Assembly (NCBI GenBank): GCA_016713105.1
Contig: JADJPS010000007.1
Location: 247,136-311,135, forward strand
Source: Devosia sp.
GTDB lineage: Bacteria > Pseudomonadota > Alphaproteobacteria > Rhizobiales > Devosiaceae
Direction of reading: 5' to 3'
DNA: 64,000 nucleotides
In this document: positions 1 to 9,744 of the stretch, piece by piece
Layout of the letters: the number at the start of each line of letters is the position of its first letter
How positions within the stretch are numbered: the stretch's first letter is position 1
Translations under genes and position numbers: made by a program
The notes under the pieces: generated by a model
What the model was told of the DNA's origin: nothing
The model's database searches: none
Seen by the model: only the letters and a program-made list of their open reading frames with translations

Positions 1-1
1 G

Positions 2-238
2 TTTGGCGAGCAGATGCGGGCCGCGAGCCTCAAACAGGTACCAACCGCCATCCTCTCCCGGCAGGGCGCCGGCATCCGAGGGAGTACCCTGATCATCACC
101 CTGCCCGGCAAGCCGGCCGCGATCGAGGTCTGCCTCGATGCGGTGTTCGCCGCGGTGCCCTATTGCCTCGACTTGATCGGCGCCGGCCACATCGACACCG
201 ATGAACGACGGATCAGGAGCTTCCGGCCCAGGTCGTGA
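2..238 (+). CDS. mog: Molybdopterin adenylyltransferase, C-terminal part (cut by window start)
   Basis: The frame is open from the window edge and ends in TGA at 236-238. It encodes the conserved C-terminus of the MogA/MoaB family: FGEQMR, then PTAILSRQGAGIRG, LPGKPAAI and a PYCLDLIG-type ending. The family adenylylates molybdopterin with ATP before molybdenum insertion, in the cytoplasm. Only about 78 residues are present, so the catalytic N-terminal half is outside the window. MogA and MoaB cannot be separated with certainty from this part. No downstream partner gene is visible; the next gene is a signalling protein. Confidence 0.85.
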   Translation, partial: FGEQMRAASLKQVPTAILSRQGAGIRGSTLIITLPGKPAAIEVCLDAVFAAVPYCLDLIGAGHIDTDERRIRSFRPRS

Positions 239-377
239 ACATGCGAGTGGTCGATTTTGTCACCATTCGGAATGTATAGGCTTTTATTGACCCTGGACTG
301 CACCCGCACGTCGCCGTTTCTAGAGTCCTTAACCTACGTAATTTAGCGTACAGGCTGCAATTGGCGGCGGGACACCG

Positions 378-1518
378 GTGCACATTCTCGTGTCGACGAC
401 AGTCGTTCGAGCCTGGCCTTCCTCGGCAATATCATCGGCGCGCTCGGCATCGCCGAGGTCGAGTGCCTGCTGAGCCCGCGCGCCGCTGCAGCGGGCGGAG
501 CAGGCGCAGTTCGACCTGGTCCTGGTCGACCATGTCATGCCCGAGATGGACGGCGTGGAGCTCACCCGCAGGCTGCGCGGCTCGCCGACCTATCGGCTGG
601 TGCCGATCATCATGGTCACCTCGGACAATGACCGCGCTGCGGGTCAATGCCATCGCCGCGGGTGCCACCGACTTCATCAACAAGCCCTTCGATCCGACGG
701 AACTGCAGGCACGGGTCACCAACCTTCTGGCATTGCGACGTGCCCAGATCGAGCTTGCGGATCAGACCGCCTGGCTGAAGCGGGAGGTCGAGAAGGCAAC
801 AGCTCACCTCGTCGAACGCGAGGAGGAGATCATCTGGCGTCTCGCGCGCGCCATCGAGTATCGCGACGGCGACACCGGCGGCCATGTCTCGCGCGTCGCA
901 CAGGTCTCCTGTCTGATCGCCGAGGGGATCGGCCTTTCGCCCGAGCGCTGCCGCTGCATCTACCTGGCTGCGCCGCTGCACGACATCGGCAAGATCGGCA
1001 TCGCCGATTCGATCCTGTCGAAACCCGGCAAGCTGACACCCACCGAACTGGAGACCATGCGTCAGCACGTCTCGATCGGCGCCCGCATCCTCGAGAACGG
1101 CTCATCCGACGTCATCCGCACTGCCGAGTTGATCGCCCAGAGCCACCACGAGCGCTGGGACGGCACCGGCTATCCCGACCGGCTCTCGGGCACCGATATC
1201 CCGGTGGAAGCCCGCGTCGTCGCCATCGCCGATGTGTTCGACGCGCTCTGTTCCGAGCGCCCCTACAAGCAGGCCTGGCCGGTCGCCGACGCCTATCGTG
1301 AGATCGCCAGCCTCTCCGGCACGCATTTCGACCCGGCCTGCGTTGCCGCTTTCGAGACCCGCTGGCCCGAGATCGCCGCGCTGCTTGCCGCCACCGAAGC
1401 GCGCACGCCTCGCCGGCTGACGGCACGCGCACCGCCGCTGGCCGGCACCTGTCTGAGCCATCCATACCATAAAACACCCAGGAAGTATCACGACCGACGC
1501 GGGAGGGCGTTGGCTTGA
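378..1518 (+). pseudogene. Response regulator with HD-GYP phosphodiesterase domain, three frameshifts in REC
   Basis: The intact C-terminal two thirds is an HD-GYP domain: HDIGKIGI carries the HD metal pair and HHERWDGTGYP the GYP signature. The family hydrolyses cyclic di-GMP. The N-terminal REC domain is recoverable only by changing frame three times: after VHILV (near 392), near 485 before LQRAEQAQFDLVLVDH, and near 636 before VNAIAAGATDFINKPF. The GTG at 378 follows a purine-rich GGCGGCGGG stretch and restores a normal REC start. The third shift fits loss of one CG unit from a CGCGCG run. It lies upstream of the chemotaxis operon and may feed c-di-GMP signals into motility. Either a decayed gene or sequencing error. 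Confidence 0.8.
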
Positions 1519-1916
1519 TGTCTTCGCGCGCGGACGACCGTCCGACTGTATCAGTTCAGTATAAAACGACGCTCCACGGCAACGACGAACTTGTCGGGAG
1601 AATTTCAGGACTCAACGAGAGTCCATCCAGGATTCGCTGAATCGACATTACCGGGCGTGAACGACTCACGCCGACCAGAACGTTGCTACCGACTACTGGT
1701 GTAGGTAAAAATCCGTACGAGTCATGCCAAAAGTAATTGTCGATTTACGAGTTGGTCCGATCATATGAGCATACTAAGACGAAACGGCGAATCCAGCTAA
1801 CGGACGCCGTGCCGATCAGCGCAAAAAAATACTGGCGCGGGATCGAGAGCATTATGGCGGCCGGATTTGGACGCCTGGCTTATTGAGAACAGATCAATAT
1901 TTGAAGGGATTTGCCA
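1519..1916. other. Intergenic region upstream of the chemotaxis operon
   Basis: About 400 bases without a credible reading frame and with lower GC than the flanks. The chemotaxis promoter should lie here, but I could not assign convincing sigma-70, sigma-28 or sigma-54 boxes. A ribosome-binding sequence (GAAGGG) sits at 1903-1908 before the STAS gene. Confidence 0.5.
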
Positions 1917-2249
1917 ATGGCAGATGTCGATTCCGTTCGCTTCGAACTCAGTGGCGATCTTTCACTTCGTGATACTGCCGATCTCAAGTCACGACTGACG
2001 ACTGCACTCTCCGACAAGCGATCACTGGTGATCGAAACCGACGGCGTCGGCGGCATCGATGTCAGCTGCCTGCAGGTGCTGGTCGCTGCGCAGAAATCCG
2101 CCAACGCCGCCGGCATGCCGATGCGGCTGACCGCCAGCGCTGCGGGCCCCCTGGGGGGCGCGATGATCGCCGCCGGCTTTCATGCACCCGACGGGCGACC
2201 GCTAATCCCCGAAGCCGAAACCTGGACCCTGACGCGCGAGGCAAGATGA
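1917..2249 (+). CDS. STAS-domain protein, first gene of chemotaxis operon
   Basis: A 110-residue single STAS domain: a SVRFELSGDLSLRDTADLK opening, then VIETDGVGGIDVSCLQVLVAAQKSA as the core strand-helix. STAS domains act as anti-sigma-antagonist-like or signalling modules. Placed before cheY in alphaproteobacterial che clusters, such proteins are presumed to modulate the signalling array, but the partner is not known from sequence. The ATG at 1917 is preferred because GAAGGG lies 8 bases upstream. The stop overlaps the cheY start in an ATGA arrangement, implying translational coupling. Confidence 0.8.
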   Translation: MADVDSVRFELSGDLSLRDTADLKSRLTTALSDKRSLVIETDGVGGIDVSCLQVLVAAQKSANAAGMPMRLTASAAGPLGGAMIAAGFHAPDGRPLIPEAETWTLTREAR

Positions 2250-2615
2250 GCAAGACCATCCTCACGATCGACGATTCCGCCTCCATCCGCCAGATGGTGG
2301 CGATGACGCTGACCGGCGCCGGACTCAAGGTGATCGAGGCCGGCAACGGCGCCGAGGGCTACACCAAGGCCACCTCCCAGCCCGTGCACGCGGTGATCAC
2401 CGACCTCAACATGCCGGTCATGAACGGGCTCCGAGTTTCTCAGGAAGTTCCGCCAGAGCCCTGCCGGCAAGGGCATCCCGGTGATCCTGCTGACCACCGA
2501 GTCCGACGAGGAGCTGAAGCGCCAGGCCCGCGAGGCCGGCGCCACCGGCTGGATCGTCAAACCCTTCAAACAGGACCAGCTGCTGGCCGTCGTCAGAAAG
2601 GTAACCGGAGCATGA
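2246..2615 (+). pseudogene. cheY: Chemotaxis response regulator CheY (one frameshift)
   Basis: A single-domain receiver of about 121 residues. The acidic pair follows ILTIDDS, the phospho-acceptor aspartate is in VITDLNMPVMNG, the switch threonine is in LLTTESDEE, and the lysine is in WIVKPFKQDQ. Near 2430 one extra base (CTCCGAGTTT instead of CTCGAGTTT) breaks the frame. The correct continuation, EFLRKFRQSPAGKGIPVILL, runs in the next frame to the TGA at 2613-2615. Without correction the first half would read straight into cheA. Phosphorylated CheY binds the flagellar switch. Start and stop overlap the neighbours by ATGA. Confidence 0.85.
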
Positions 2616-4615
2616 GTGCCATCGACCCCGCCGATACCTTCCGCCAGGAGGCAAGGGAACTGCTCGAGCAGCTCGAGCTCGGCCTGCTTGATCTCGAGCA
2701 GACCCCCGCCGACACCGATCTCGTCAACTCGGTCTTCCGCGCGCTCCATACCATCAAGGGCTCGGGCGCCATGTTCGGCTTCGTTGAGGTCGCCGCCTTC
2801 GTCCACGAGTTCGAGACCGCCTTCGACCGGGTCCGCAAGGGCCTGTCGCCGGTCACCGCCGCGCTTGTGCCGATCGCGCTCGGCGCCAAGGACCATGTAC
2901 ACGTGCTGATCGAAACGGGCGGATCGGCCGCCACGGCCGGGGAGCCGATCCTGTCGGCCCTGCGTGGGCTCGTGGCCGAGGGCGAGCCGGTGCCCTCGAC
3001 GGCGACGCCGGCTGCCATGCGCCGCCCCCGGCGGTACCCGCTGGCGCATCCGCTTCACCTTGCCCGACGACGCCCTGCCCACGGGACCAACCCGATGCTG
3101 CTGCTGGCAGAGATCGGCGAACTGGGTCCGTGCGAAGTGAGCGCCCTAGTGGATGCTGTGCCCGAACTCGAGCTGATCGATCCCGAGGTCTCCTATCTGG
3201 GCTGGCAGATCGACCTCACCCATCCCGATCCACGCGCCGCGCTCGACGATGTGTTCCTGTTCCTCAAGGACGGCATGGAACTGTCGATCGAACCGCTGCC
3301 GGCGGAAGCCGCACGGGGGGATGTCGCGCCGCTCGGCGCGGTCGACCCGGTCTCCGCGCCACCCGCGAAGCGCGACACCGTCGGCGAGATCGAGCGGGCC
3401 GACACCGGCCGGGCCGGCACCGACCGCAGCCAGTCGTTGCGCGTGCCGGCCGAACGACTCGACGAGCTGATGGATCGCGTCGGCGAACTGGTGATCGCCC
3501 AGGCTCGCCTGTCGCAGATGGCGGCTGGCAGCTCGGACACCAACCTCAAGTCCATTGCCGAGGAACTCGAGCGGCTGTCCTCCGGCCTGCGTGACACCAC
3601 CATGGGTATCCGCATGGTGCCCATCGGGACGCTCTTCGGTCGTTTCCGGCGGCTGGTGCACGATCTCAGCCACGATCTGGGACAGCACGTGGAATTCGTC
3701 ACCACCGGCGAGGACACCGAGCTCGACAAGACCGTCATCGAGCGCCTCGCCGACCCGCTGGTGCACCTCATCCGCAACGCTGTCGATCATGGCCTCGAGT
3801 CGCCCGAAACCCGGGCCCGGGCCGGCAAGCCGGTGTGCGGCACCGTGCGTCTGTCAGCGGTTCACACCGGCGCCGAGGTCGCCATCTCGGTCAGCGACGA
3901 CGGCGGCGGGCTCAACACCGAACGCATCCGCGCCAAGGCCGAGGAGCAGGGCCTGATCGCCGCCGATGCCAGGATCCCCGATGCTGAACTGCACCAGTTG
4001 CTGTTCCATCCCGGCTTCTCGACGGCCAGCGAGATCACCTCGGTCTCGGGACGCGGCGTCGGCATGGATGTCGTCAAGCGCACCATCGACAGCCTGCGCG
4101 GCAACATCGACATGTCGACCCGGCCGGGGCTAGGCACCTCGGCGACACTGCGCCTGCCGCTGACCCTCGCCATCATCGACGGCATGCTGGTTCGGGTCGG
4201 CAGCGGCCGCTACACCATCCCGCTCTCGGCGGTCGAAGAGTGCGTCGAACTGCCGGCATCCGCCGACACCCAGGCCCAGGGCCGCAACTTCCTCAACATC
4301 CGCGGCGCGCTGGTGCCGTTCCTGAGGCTGCGGGAGCTGTTCCGCGTCACGAGGCCGCCCGATCCGCACCAGAAGGTGGTGATCGTCTCCTCGGGCGAGT
4401 TCCGCGTCGGGCTCGTCGTCGACCAGATCATCGGCAACAACCAGACGGTCATCAAGTCGCTCTCCAAGCTGCACGCGGACATCGAGACCTTCTCGGGGGC
4501 GACGATCCTCGGTGACGGCACAGTGGCGCTGATCCTCGACCCGAGCCATCTGGTCAGCTTCGGACAGGCCTTCGAGGATCGCCTCAGGGGCGGTCGCATG
4601 GGGAGGGCAGCATGA
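2612..4615 (+). CDS. cheA: Chemotaxis histidine kinase CheA
   Basis: A 667-residue kinase. The N-terminal Hpt domain has the phospho-histidine at about residue 46 (FRALHTIKGSG). A linker follows, then the dimerisation helices (RVPAERLDELMDRVGELVIA), an HATPase with N-box HLIRNAVDHGLE and glycine boxes SDDGGGLN and GRGVGMDVV, and a C-terminal CheW-like domain. The CheA-CheW-receptor complex phosphorylates CheY and CheB. Two compensating indels (near 3017 and 3083) scramble about 22 residues of the linker. In the other frame this stretch reads as RWRIRFTLPDDALPTG, which fits the family better. The ATG overlaps the cheY stop. Confidence 0.92.
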   Translation: MSAIDPADTFRQEARELLEQLELGLLDLEQTPADTDLVNSVFRALHTIKGSGAMFGFVEVAAFVHEFETAFDRVRKGLSPVTAALVPIALGAKDHVHVLIETGGSAATAGEPILSALRGLVAEGEPVPSTATPAAMRRPRRYPLAHPLHLARRRPAHGTNPMLLLAEIGELGPCEVSALVDAVPELELIDPEVSYLGWQIDLTHPDPRAALDDVFLFLKDGMELSIEPLPAEAARGDVAPLGAVDPVSAPPAKRDTVGEIERADTGRAGTDRSQSLRVPAERLDELMDRVGELVIAQARLSQMAAGSSDTNLKSIAEELERLSSGLRDTTMGIRMVPIGTLFGRFRRLVHDLSHDLGQHVEFVTTGEDTELDKTVIERLADPLVHLIRNAVDHGLESPETRARAGKPVCGTVRLSAVHTGAEVAISVSDDGGGLNTERIRAKAEEQGLIAADARIPDAELHQLLFHPGFSTASEITSVSGRGVGMDVVKRTIDSLRGNIDMSTRPGLGTSATLRLPLTLAIIDGMLVRVGSGRYTIPLSAVEECVELPASADTQAQGRNFLNIRGALVPFLRLRELFRVTRPPDPHQKVVIVSSGEFRVGLVVDQIIGNNQTVIKSLSKLHADIETFSGATILGDGTVALILDPSHLVSFGQAFEDRLRGGRMGRAA

Positions 4616-5111
4616 GCGCGCTCGCCGCCAACGGCGCCCTGAAGGTGCTGACGCTGGGACTGCAGGGCGAGATCTTCGCGATCGAGGCCGGCAGCGTGCG
4701 AGATTCCCGATGTCGTCCCGATCACCGAAGTGCCCAATGCGCGGGCCTTCGTGGGCGGCCTCATCAATGTGCGCGGGCGTGTCGTGCCCCTCGCCGACTT
4801 GCGGGTGATGTTCGGCATGGACCGACCGCCACCCGACGCCGACACCCGCATCGTCGTCATCGAGATCGACCTCGAGGGCGATCCGACCATCGCCGCCATC
4901 CTCGCCGACCGGGTGCACGATGTCACCGACATCGAGCTCGCCTCCATCGAGGAGGCGCCGAAGGTCGGCATGCGCTGGCGTACCGAATACGTCAGCGGCA
5001 TCGGCAAACGCGGCGAGGACTTCGTCATCATCCCGGATATGGGACGGATTTTTCGGAACCGAAGGCGGCAGAAGCACGCCTTCCGAATTGGAAGAAGGGG
5101 ACAGTTTATGA
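4612..5111 (+). pseudogene. cheW: Chemotaxis adaptor CheW (two frameshifts)
   Basis: A CheW coupling protein of about 165 residues linking receptors to CheA. The N-terminus (KVLTLGLQGEIFAIEAGSVRE) and the continuation (PDVVPITEVPNARAFVGGLINVRGRVVPL) lie in different frames. The break near 4697 fits loss of one GA from CGAGAGATT. A second indel in a T run near 5050 makes the frame run on into the following receptor. The natural end is GTEGGRSTPSELEEGDSL with TGA at 5109-5111, overlapping the receptor ATG at 5108. As read, the gene would give an artificial CheW-MCP fusion. Confidence 0.82.
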
Positions 5112-7210
5112 GATTGACACTCAAGGTGAAGCTGGCGGCGGTATTTGCCACCGTCGTCGTGCTGGCTGCCGCAGGCATGCTTTTCGGGATCGTCAACCTG
5201 GGCAGCCTCAAGTCCACTTACGATGGGCTGATCGACAACCAGATCGCCCGCATTCGCTTCATCAACCAGGTTGATGCGACCGCCGTCCGGATCGACCGGG
5301 ACGAGAAGTCGCTCATCCTGTCGACCGACAGCGCCGAAGTGGCGCAGCTGAGGACTTCCATCGAGGAGAGCAAGACCAGCCTGGATGACTTGGTCAGCAA
5401 GGTCTACGATCTGTCCGGCGCCGAGGGGCGGGCGGAGCTGGATGCCTTCCGCGAGCAGTGGAGCAAGTTCATCGAGTCCGACCTGCGGGTGCAGGAGGCG
5501 AGCGAACTGCAGTCCATTCAGACGGCGCGCAACCTCCTGCAGAACGAGGTCCGCGAGGCCTTCGATCAGGTGAATACCCAGATCGACACGCTCCAGGAGC
5601 GCTTCGAGAACGCCATCGCGAGTTCGGCTGACAGCAGCGCGGCAGCACGTTTCGCGGCAGTTGCGGATTTGGCCAAGTCCGTCCTCCGGGTCCGCGCCAA
5701 CACCATCAAGTCGGTGGCCGATCAGAACAATCCGGAGATGCAGAAGCAGGACGCCGAGGCCGTGAACACCTATGTCAGCGCCGTCGAGGCGCAAGTCGCG
5801 CAACTCGACGCGCTGATGATCGGCGCCGATCGCGCCGTCTTCCAGGAGCTCAAGACCAGGATCGACGCCTGGTTGCCCCTCGCCAGGCAGGCGGTCGAAA
5901 AGGCACTCGAGAACAGCCAGTATCAGGCTTCGGTGGCGAGCGCCGAGGGCGCCACGTTCCGTCGCGCCGCCATGACCATCCTCGACAACATGACGTCCCG
6001 GAGGCGTGAGCAGATCACCCAGGGCCAGGCAGACTCGGCCGCGGCGTACGAATCGGCGCGCCTGTTGATGATCAGCGCGCTCGTCGTGATCACGCTTGTT
6101 GCCGCGATCTCCGCTACCCTGATCGTCCTGGGCATCTCGAAGGCCATCAGCAGCGCGCTTCGTCTCGCCAACGAGGTCGCCGGCGGCAATCTCAGCGCTA
6201 CGGCCACGGTCAAGTCCAACGACGAGATCAAGGACCTGATCGACGCCCTCAACGCCATGACCCGCAAGCTGCGCGACGTGGTCTCCGAAGTGACCGCGGC
6301 GACCCGCAATGTCGCCTCGGGCAGCCAGGAACTCTCGGCCACCTCCGAACAGCTGAGCCAGGGTGCCACCGAACAGGCCTCCTCGACCGAAGAGGCCTCG
6401 GCCTCGATGGAACAGATGGCGGCGACCATCAAGCAGTCCGCCGACAATGCCAGCCAGACCGAGAAGATCGCTCGCCAGTCGGCGGCCGATGCGATCGCCT
6501 CGGGCGAGGCCGTCAACAACGCCGTCACCGCCATGCAGACCATCGCCGAAAAGATCATGGTGGTGCAGGAGATCGCCCGCCAGACCGATCTGCTCGCCCT
6601 CAATGCGGCGGTGGAAGCCGCCCGGGCCGGCGAACACGGCCGTGGCTTCGCCGTGGTTGCCTCGGAAGTGCGCAAGCTCGCCGAACGCAGCCAGGCCGCT
6701 GCAGCCGAGATCTCGACCCTCTCCGGCCAGACGGTGAAGACCGCCCAGTCGGCGGGCGAGATGCTCAACAAGCTGGTGCCCGACATCCAGCGCACGGCCG
6801 AACTGGTGGAAGAGATTTCCGCCGGCAGTCGCGAACAGAATGCCGGCGTGGCGCAGATCAACACCGCCATCCAGCAGCTCGACAAGGTCACCCAGCAGAA
6901 CACCTCGGCCGCCGAGGAAATGTCGGCGAGCTCGGAGGAGCTGGCCAACCAGGCAGAACTGCTGCAGAAGTCGATCAGCTACTTCCGCGTTGACGGAAAT
7001 CGCTCCAGCGAGGCAGTCGAGACCGCCAGCCATCCGGCCGCCAAGGCCGCCAAGTCGAAGACCCTGCGGGACGAGCTGATGGCCAAGGCCCCGCACATGC
7101 AGAGGGCCAAGGCCGGCAAGGCACACACGGCCGGCGGCGGCTTCGACCTCGACCTCGCGGATGCTCATGACGATCTCGACGGCGACTTCACCCGTCGCAG
7201 CGCGGCCTGA
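5108..7210 (+). CDS. Methyl-accepting chemotaxis protein
   Basis: A 700-residue transmembrane receptor. TM1 is at about residues 7-30 (AAVFATVVVLAAAGMLFGIV). A long helical periplasmic sensor follows, TM2 is at about 319-343 (LLMISALVVITLVAAIS), then HAMP, then the coiled-coil signalling domain whose tip is DLLALNAAVEAARAGEHGRG at about residue 495. The periplasmic part looks like an all-helical four-helix-bundle type; its ligand cannot be told. The ATG at 5108 overlaps the cheW stop. Being embedded between two cheW genes suggests it is the dedicated receptor of this cluster. Confidence 0.93.
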   Translation: MRLTLKVKLAAVFATVVVLAAAGMLFGIVNLGSLKSTYDGLIDNQIARIRFINQVDATAVRIDRDEKSLILSTDSAEVAQLRTSIEESKTSLDDLVSKVYDLSGAEGRAELDAFREQWSKFIESDLRVQEASELQSIQTARNLLQNEVREAFDQVNTQIDTLQERFENAIASSADSSAAARFAAVADLAKSVLRVRANTIKSVADQNNPEMQKQDAEAVNTYVSAVEAQVAQLDALMIGADRAVFQELKTRIDAWLPLARQAVEKALENSQYQASVASAEGATFRRAAMTILDNMTSRRREQITQGQADSAAAYESARLLMISALVVITLVAAISATLIVLGISKAISSALRLANEVAGGNLSATATVKSNDEIKDLIDALNAMTRKLRDVVSEVTAATRNVASGSQELSATSEQLSQGATEQASSTEEASASMEQMAATIKQSADNASQTEKIARQSAADAIASGEAVNNAVTAMQTIAEKIMVVQEIARQTDLLALNAAVEAARAGEHGRGFAVVASEVRKLAERSQAAAAEISTLSGQTVKTAQSAGEMLNKLVPDIQRTAELVEEISAGSREQNAGVAQINTAIQQLDKVTQQNTSAAEEMSASSEELANQAELLQKSISYFRVDGNRSSEAVETASHPAAKAAKSKTLRDELMAKAPHMQRAKAGKAHTAGGGFDLDLADAHDDLDGDFTRRSAA

Positions 7211-7219
7211 GGCATCAGC

Positions 7220-7687
7220 ATGGCCGAGCACGCACAATACGTGACGCTGGGGGTGGCGGGCGAACTGTTCGCCGCCCCCGTCGAGATGGTGCAGGAGATC
7301 CTCGACATGCGCCCGGTGGCCCGCCTGCCGCAGGCGCCGCCGAACCTGCTCGGCATGACCGACGTGCGCGGGGAGGGCATCCCGGTGCTCGACCTGCGCC
7401 TGACTCTCGGCCTGCCCCCGGCCGAGGACACCGAGAACACCCGCATCGTCGTGCTGCGGGTCGCCACCGGCGGGCGCCGCCTGACGGTGGGGCTGCGGAC
7501 CGACCGGGTGTTCGAGGTGACGGTGCTCGATGCCGATGCGCTCGATCCGCCGCCGGCGATCAGCGGCGACTGGCAGGGCCAGGCGGTGGCCGGCATCGGC
7601 CGCCGCAACGGTGCCTTCGTCACCGTCCTCGATCTTGACCGCCTGCTGGCCGACGGCGCCCTGCCGCCGGCCGGCATCGCCGCCTGA
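7220..7687 (+). CDS. cheW: Second CheW-like adaptor protein
   Basis: A 155-residue CheW domain: YVTLGVAGELFAAPVEMVQEIL opens the first barrel, followed by LGMTDVRGEGIPVLDLRLTLGL and the closing GIGRRNGAFVTVLDLDRLL. Unlike the first cheW this frame is intact. It lies nine bases after the receptor stop and before cheR. Two CheW copies in one cluster are common where the array needs distinct couplers; its GEL/VEM region differs from the first copy. It acts at the cytoplasmic face, bridging the receptor and the CheA P5 domain. Confidence 0.9.
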   Translation: MAEHAQYVTLGVAGELFAAPVEMVQEILDMRPVARLPQAPPNLLGMTDVRGEGIPVLDLRLTLGLPPAEDTENTRIVVLRVATGGRRLTVGLRTDRVFEVTVLDADALDPPPAISGDWQGQAVAGIGRRNGAFVTVLDLDRLLADGALPPAGIAA

Positions 7688-7718
7688 CCCCCGACCACGT
7701 CCGCCGCCGGAGACCAGC

Positions 7719-8594
7719 TTGCACAGATCTGCCCTCAAGGCCCCCGCCGTCGATCGCCACGAAGACCATCTGGGCGGCATCGACTTCCAGCGCATCGCCC
7801 GCCTCGTCGAGGGCGAGGCCGGGATCAAGCTGCCGCCCGCCAAGCGGCTGATGGTCGAGGGGCGCCTGCGCAAGCGCCTGCGGGCCCTCGGCCTCGACGA
7901 TTTCAGCGCCTATTGCGCGCTGCTCTTCACCCAGGATGGGCTCGCACGCGAGCTCACCCATCTCATTGACGCGGTGACGACCAACAAGACGGACTTCTTC
8001 CGTGAGCCGGAGCACTTCGAGTTCCTGGTCGACACCATGGTGCCGACACTGCTGGCACAGCGACGCGAACGGCAGCCGCTGCTCAAGCTGTGGAGCGCCG
8101 CGAGCTCCAACGGCGCCGAGGCCTTCACCCTCGCCATGGTACTCGTCGACCTGATGGCGAAACGGAACGATTTCCGTTTCGCCATCCTCGGTACCGACAT
8201 TTCCACCGCCGTGCTGGCCCAGGCCCAGCGCGCCGTCTATCCCGCCGAGATGATCACGCCGGTGCCGCCCGACCTGCAGGCGCGCTTCCTGATGCAGTCG
8301 CGCCGCCCCGGCACCCGCCGCGAGGTCCGCATTGTTCCGGAATTGCGCCGTCTGGTGAGCTTCTCCCATCTCAACCTGATGGACGAATCCTACCCCTACG
8401 ATCGCGACGTCGACATCGTCTTCCTGCGCAACGTGCTGATCTACTTCGAGAAGCGCGACCAGGCGGCGGTGGTCCGGCGACTGGTCGGTCACCTCCGGCC
8501 CGGCGGCTACCTGGTCCTCGGTCACTCCGAATCGATGATCGGCACCAATGTCGCGGTCCGCCAGGTCGCCCCTGCCGTGTTCCAGAAGCTATGA
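7719..8594 (+). CDS. cheR: Chemotaxis protein methyltransferase CheR
   Basis: A SAM-dependent methyltransferase of 291 residues that methylates glutamates of the receptor. Visible features are the helical N-terminal domain (IARLVEGEAGIKLPPAKRLMVEGRL), TTNKTDFFREPEHF, the SAM site (LWSAASSNGAEAFTLAM), ILGTDIS, and VFLRNVLIYF near the end. The start is probably the TTG at 7719, about 6 bases after GGAGA; the next in-frame ATG would remove part of the N-terminal domain. The stop overlaps the cheB ATG (ATGA at 8591). Confidence 0.92.
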   Translation: MHRSALKAPAVDRHEDHLGGIDFQRIARLVEGEAGIKLPPAKRLMVEGRLRKRLRALGLDDFSAYCALLFTQDGLARELTHLIDAVTTNKTDFFREPEHFEFLVDTMVPTLLAQRRERQPLLKLWSAASSNGAEAFTLAMVLVDLMAKRNDFRFAILGTDISTAVLAQAQRAVYPAEMITPVPPDLQARFLMQSRRPGTRREVRIVPELRRLVSFSHLNLMDESYPYDRDVDIVFLRNVLIYFEKRDQAAVVRRLVGHLRPGGYLVLGHSESMIGTNVAVRQVAPAVFQKL

Positions 8595-9742
8595 GCGCCG
8601 CGATGCCGACCGACCAGCCTGCCGCAGCGTTCGACCGCAAGATCCGGGTTCTCATCGTCGACGACTCCGCCTCGGTGCGTACCACGCTGTCCGACATCAT
8701 CGCCGCCGATCCCGAACTCGAGGTGATGGCCACCGCGGCCGATCCCTATGTCGCGGTCGAGCGCATCCGCCAGGAAGTGCCCGACGTGATGTTCCTCGAC
8801 ATCGAGCTGCCGCGCATGGACGGACTGACCTTCCTGAGAAAGATCATGGCGCAGCGGCCGATCCCGGTGGTGATCTGCTCCTCTCACACCGAGGCAGGAT
8901 CGAACACCCTGATGGAGGCGCTCGAGGCCGGCGCGGTCGACGTCGTCACCAAGCCGCGCGTCGACACCGCGCAGTTCCTGCAGGAATCGGCGATGCGCAT
9001 CTGCGACGCCGCCAAGGCGGCGGCCCAGGCGAGGCTCAAGGGCCGGATGCGGCCGGCGGCCCGGCTCCACGTCGAGGCCAAGCTCACCGCCGACGCGGTG
9101 ATCCCGCAGCGTTCTGCGGCGAGGACGGCCTCAGCGATCGCCAACATGCCGGTGACGGAGCCGATCATCTGCATCGGGGCGTCGACTGGCGGCACCGAGG
9201 CACTGCGAGAAGTGCTCGAGGCCCTGCCCGCCGCTTCGCCCGGCATCGTCATCGTCCAGCACATGCCCGAGCGCTTCACCAGCGCCTTCGCCCGCCGCCT
9301 CGATGGCCTGTGCGCCATGACCATCCGGGAAGCCGGGGACGGCGACCAGGTCCTGCCCGGTCGGGTGCTGATCGCCCCCGGCAATCACCACCTGACGCTG
9401 CACCGCGCCGGCTCGCGTTATACCGTCAATGTCGTAGAGGGCCCGCACGTCTCGCGCCACCGTCCCTCGGTCGACGTGCTGTTCCGTTCGGCCGCGCACC
9501 AGGCCGGCCGCAACGCCATGGGCATCATCCTCACCGGGATGGGTGACGATGGCGCCAGGGGGTTGCTCGAGATGCGGCAGGCCGGCAGCCTCACCGTGGC
9601 CCAGGACGAGGAGAGCTGCGTTGTCTTCGGCATGCCCAAGGAAGCGGTGACGCTCGGCGCGGTGGACAGGGTACTGCCGCTGCGCCGCATCGCCGGGGAG
9701 ATCACCACCTACGCTGCCCGCGCCACTTCGTCAAAGGACTGA
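8591..9742 (+). CDS. cheB: Chemotaxis protein-glutamate methylesterase CheB
   Basis: A 383-residue two-domain protein. The N-terminal receiver has its phospho-aspartate at about residue 70 (VMFLDIELPRMDGL). The C-terminal methylesterase carries the catalytic serine in GASTGGTEAL, histidine in VQHMPERF and aspartate in TGMGDDGARG. It demethylates receptors and deamidates glutamines, reversing CheR action when phosphorylated by CheA. The frame is intact. It overlaps cheR at the start and is followed after two bases by the last gene of the operon. No cheD or cheZ is seen. Confidence 0.95.
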   Translation: MSAAMPTDQPAAAFDRKIRVLIVDDSASVRTTLSDIIAADPELEVMATAADPYVAVERIRQEVPDVMFLDIELPRMDGLTFLRKIMAQRPIPVVICSSHTEAGSNTLMEALEAGAVDVVTKPRVDTAQFLQESAMRICDAAKAAAQARLKGRMRPAARLHVEAKLTADAVIPQRSAARTASAIANMPVTEPIICIGASTGGTEALREVLEALPAASPGIVIVQHMPERFTSAFARRLDGLCAMTIREAGDGDQVLPGRVLIAPGNHHLTLHRAGSRYTVNVVEGPHVSRHRPSVDVLFRSAAHQAGRNAMGIILTGMGDDGARGLLEMRQAGSLTVAQDEESCVVFGMPKEAVTLGAVDRVLPLRRIAGEITTYAARATSSKD

Positions 9743-9744
9743 CC

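Noticed and set aside
4730..7210. A CheW-MCP fusion protein
   Set aside because: The join depends on an indel in a T-run near 5050; in the corrected frame CheW stops at 5111 and the receptor starts at 5108.
4130..7873. A very long open frame on the minus strand opposite the che genes (1247 codons)
   Set aside because: It is an antisense shadow caused by high GC and codon bias; the plus strand encodes well-conserved CheA, CheW and MCP over the same bases.
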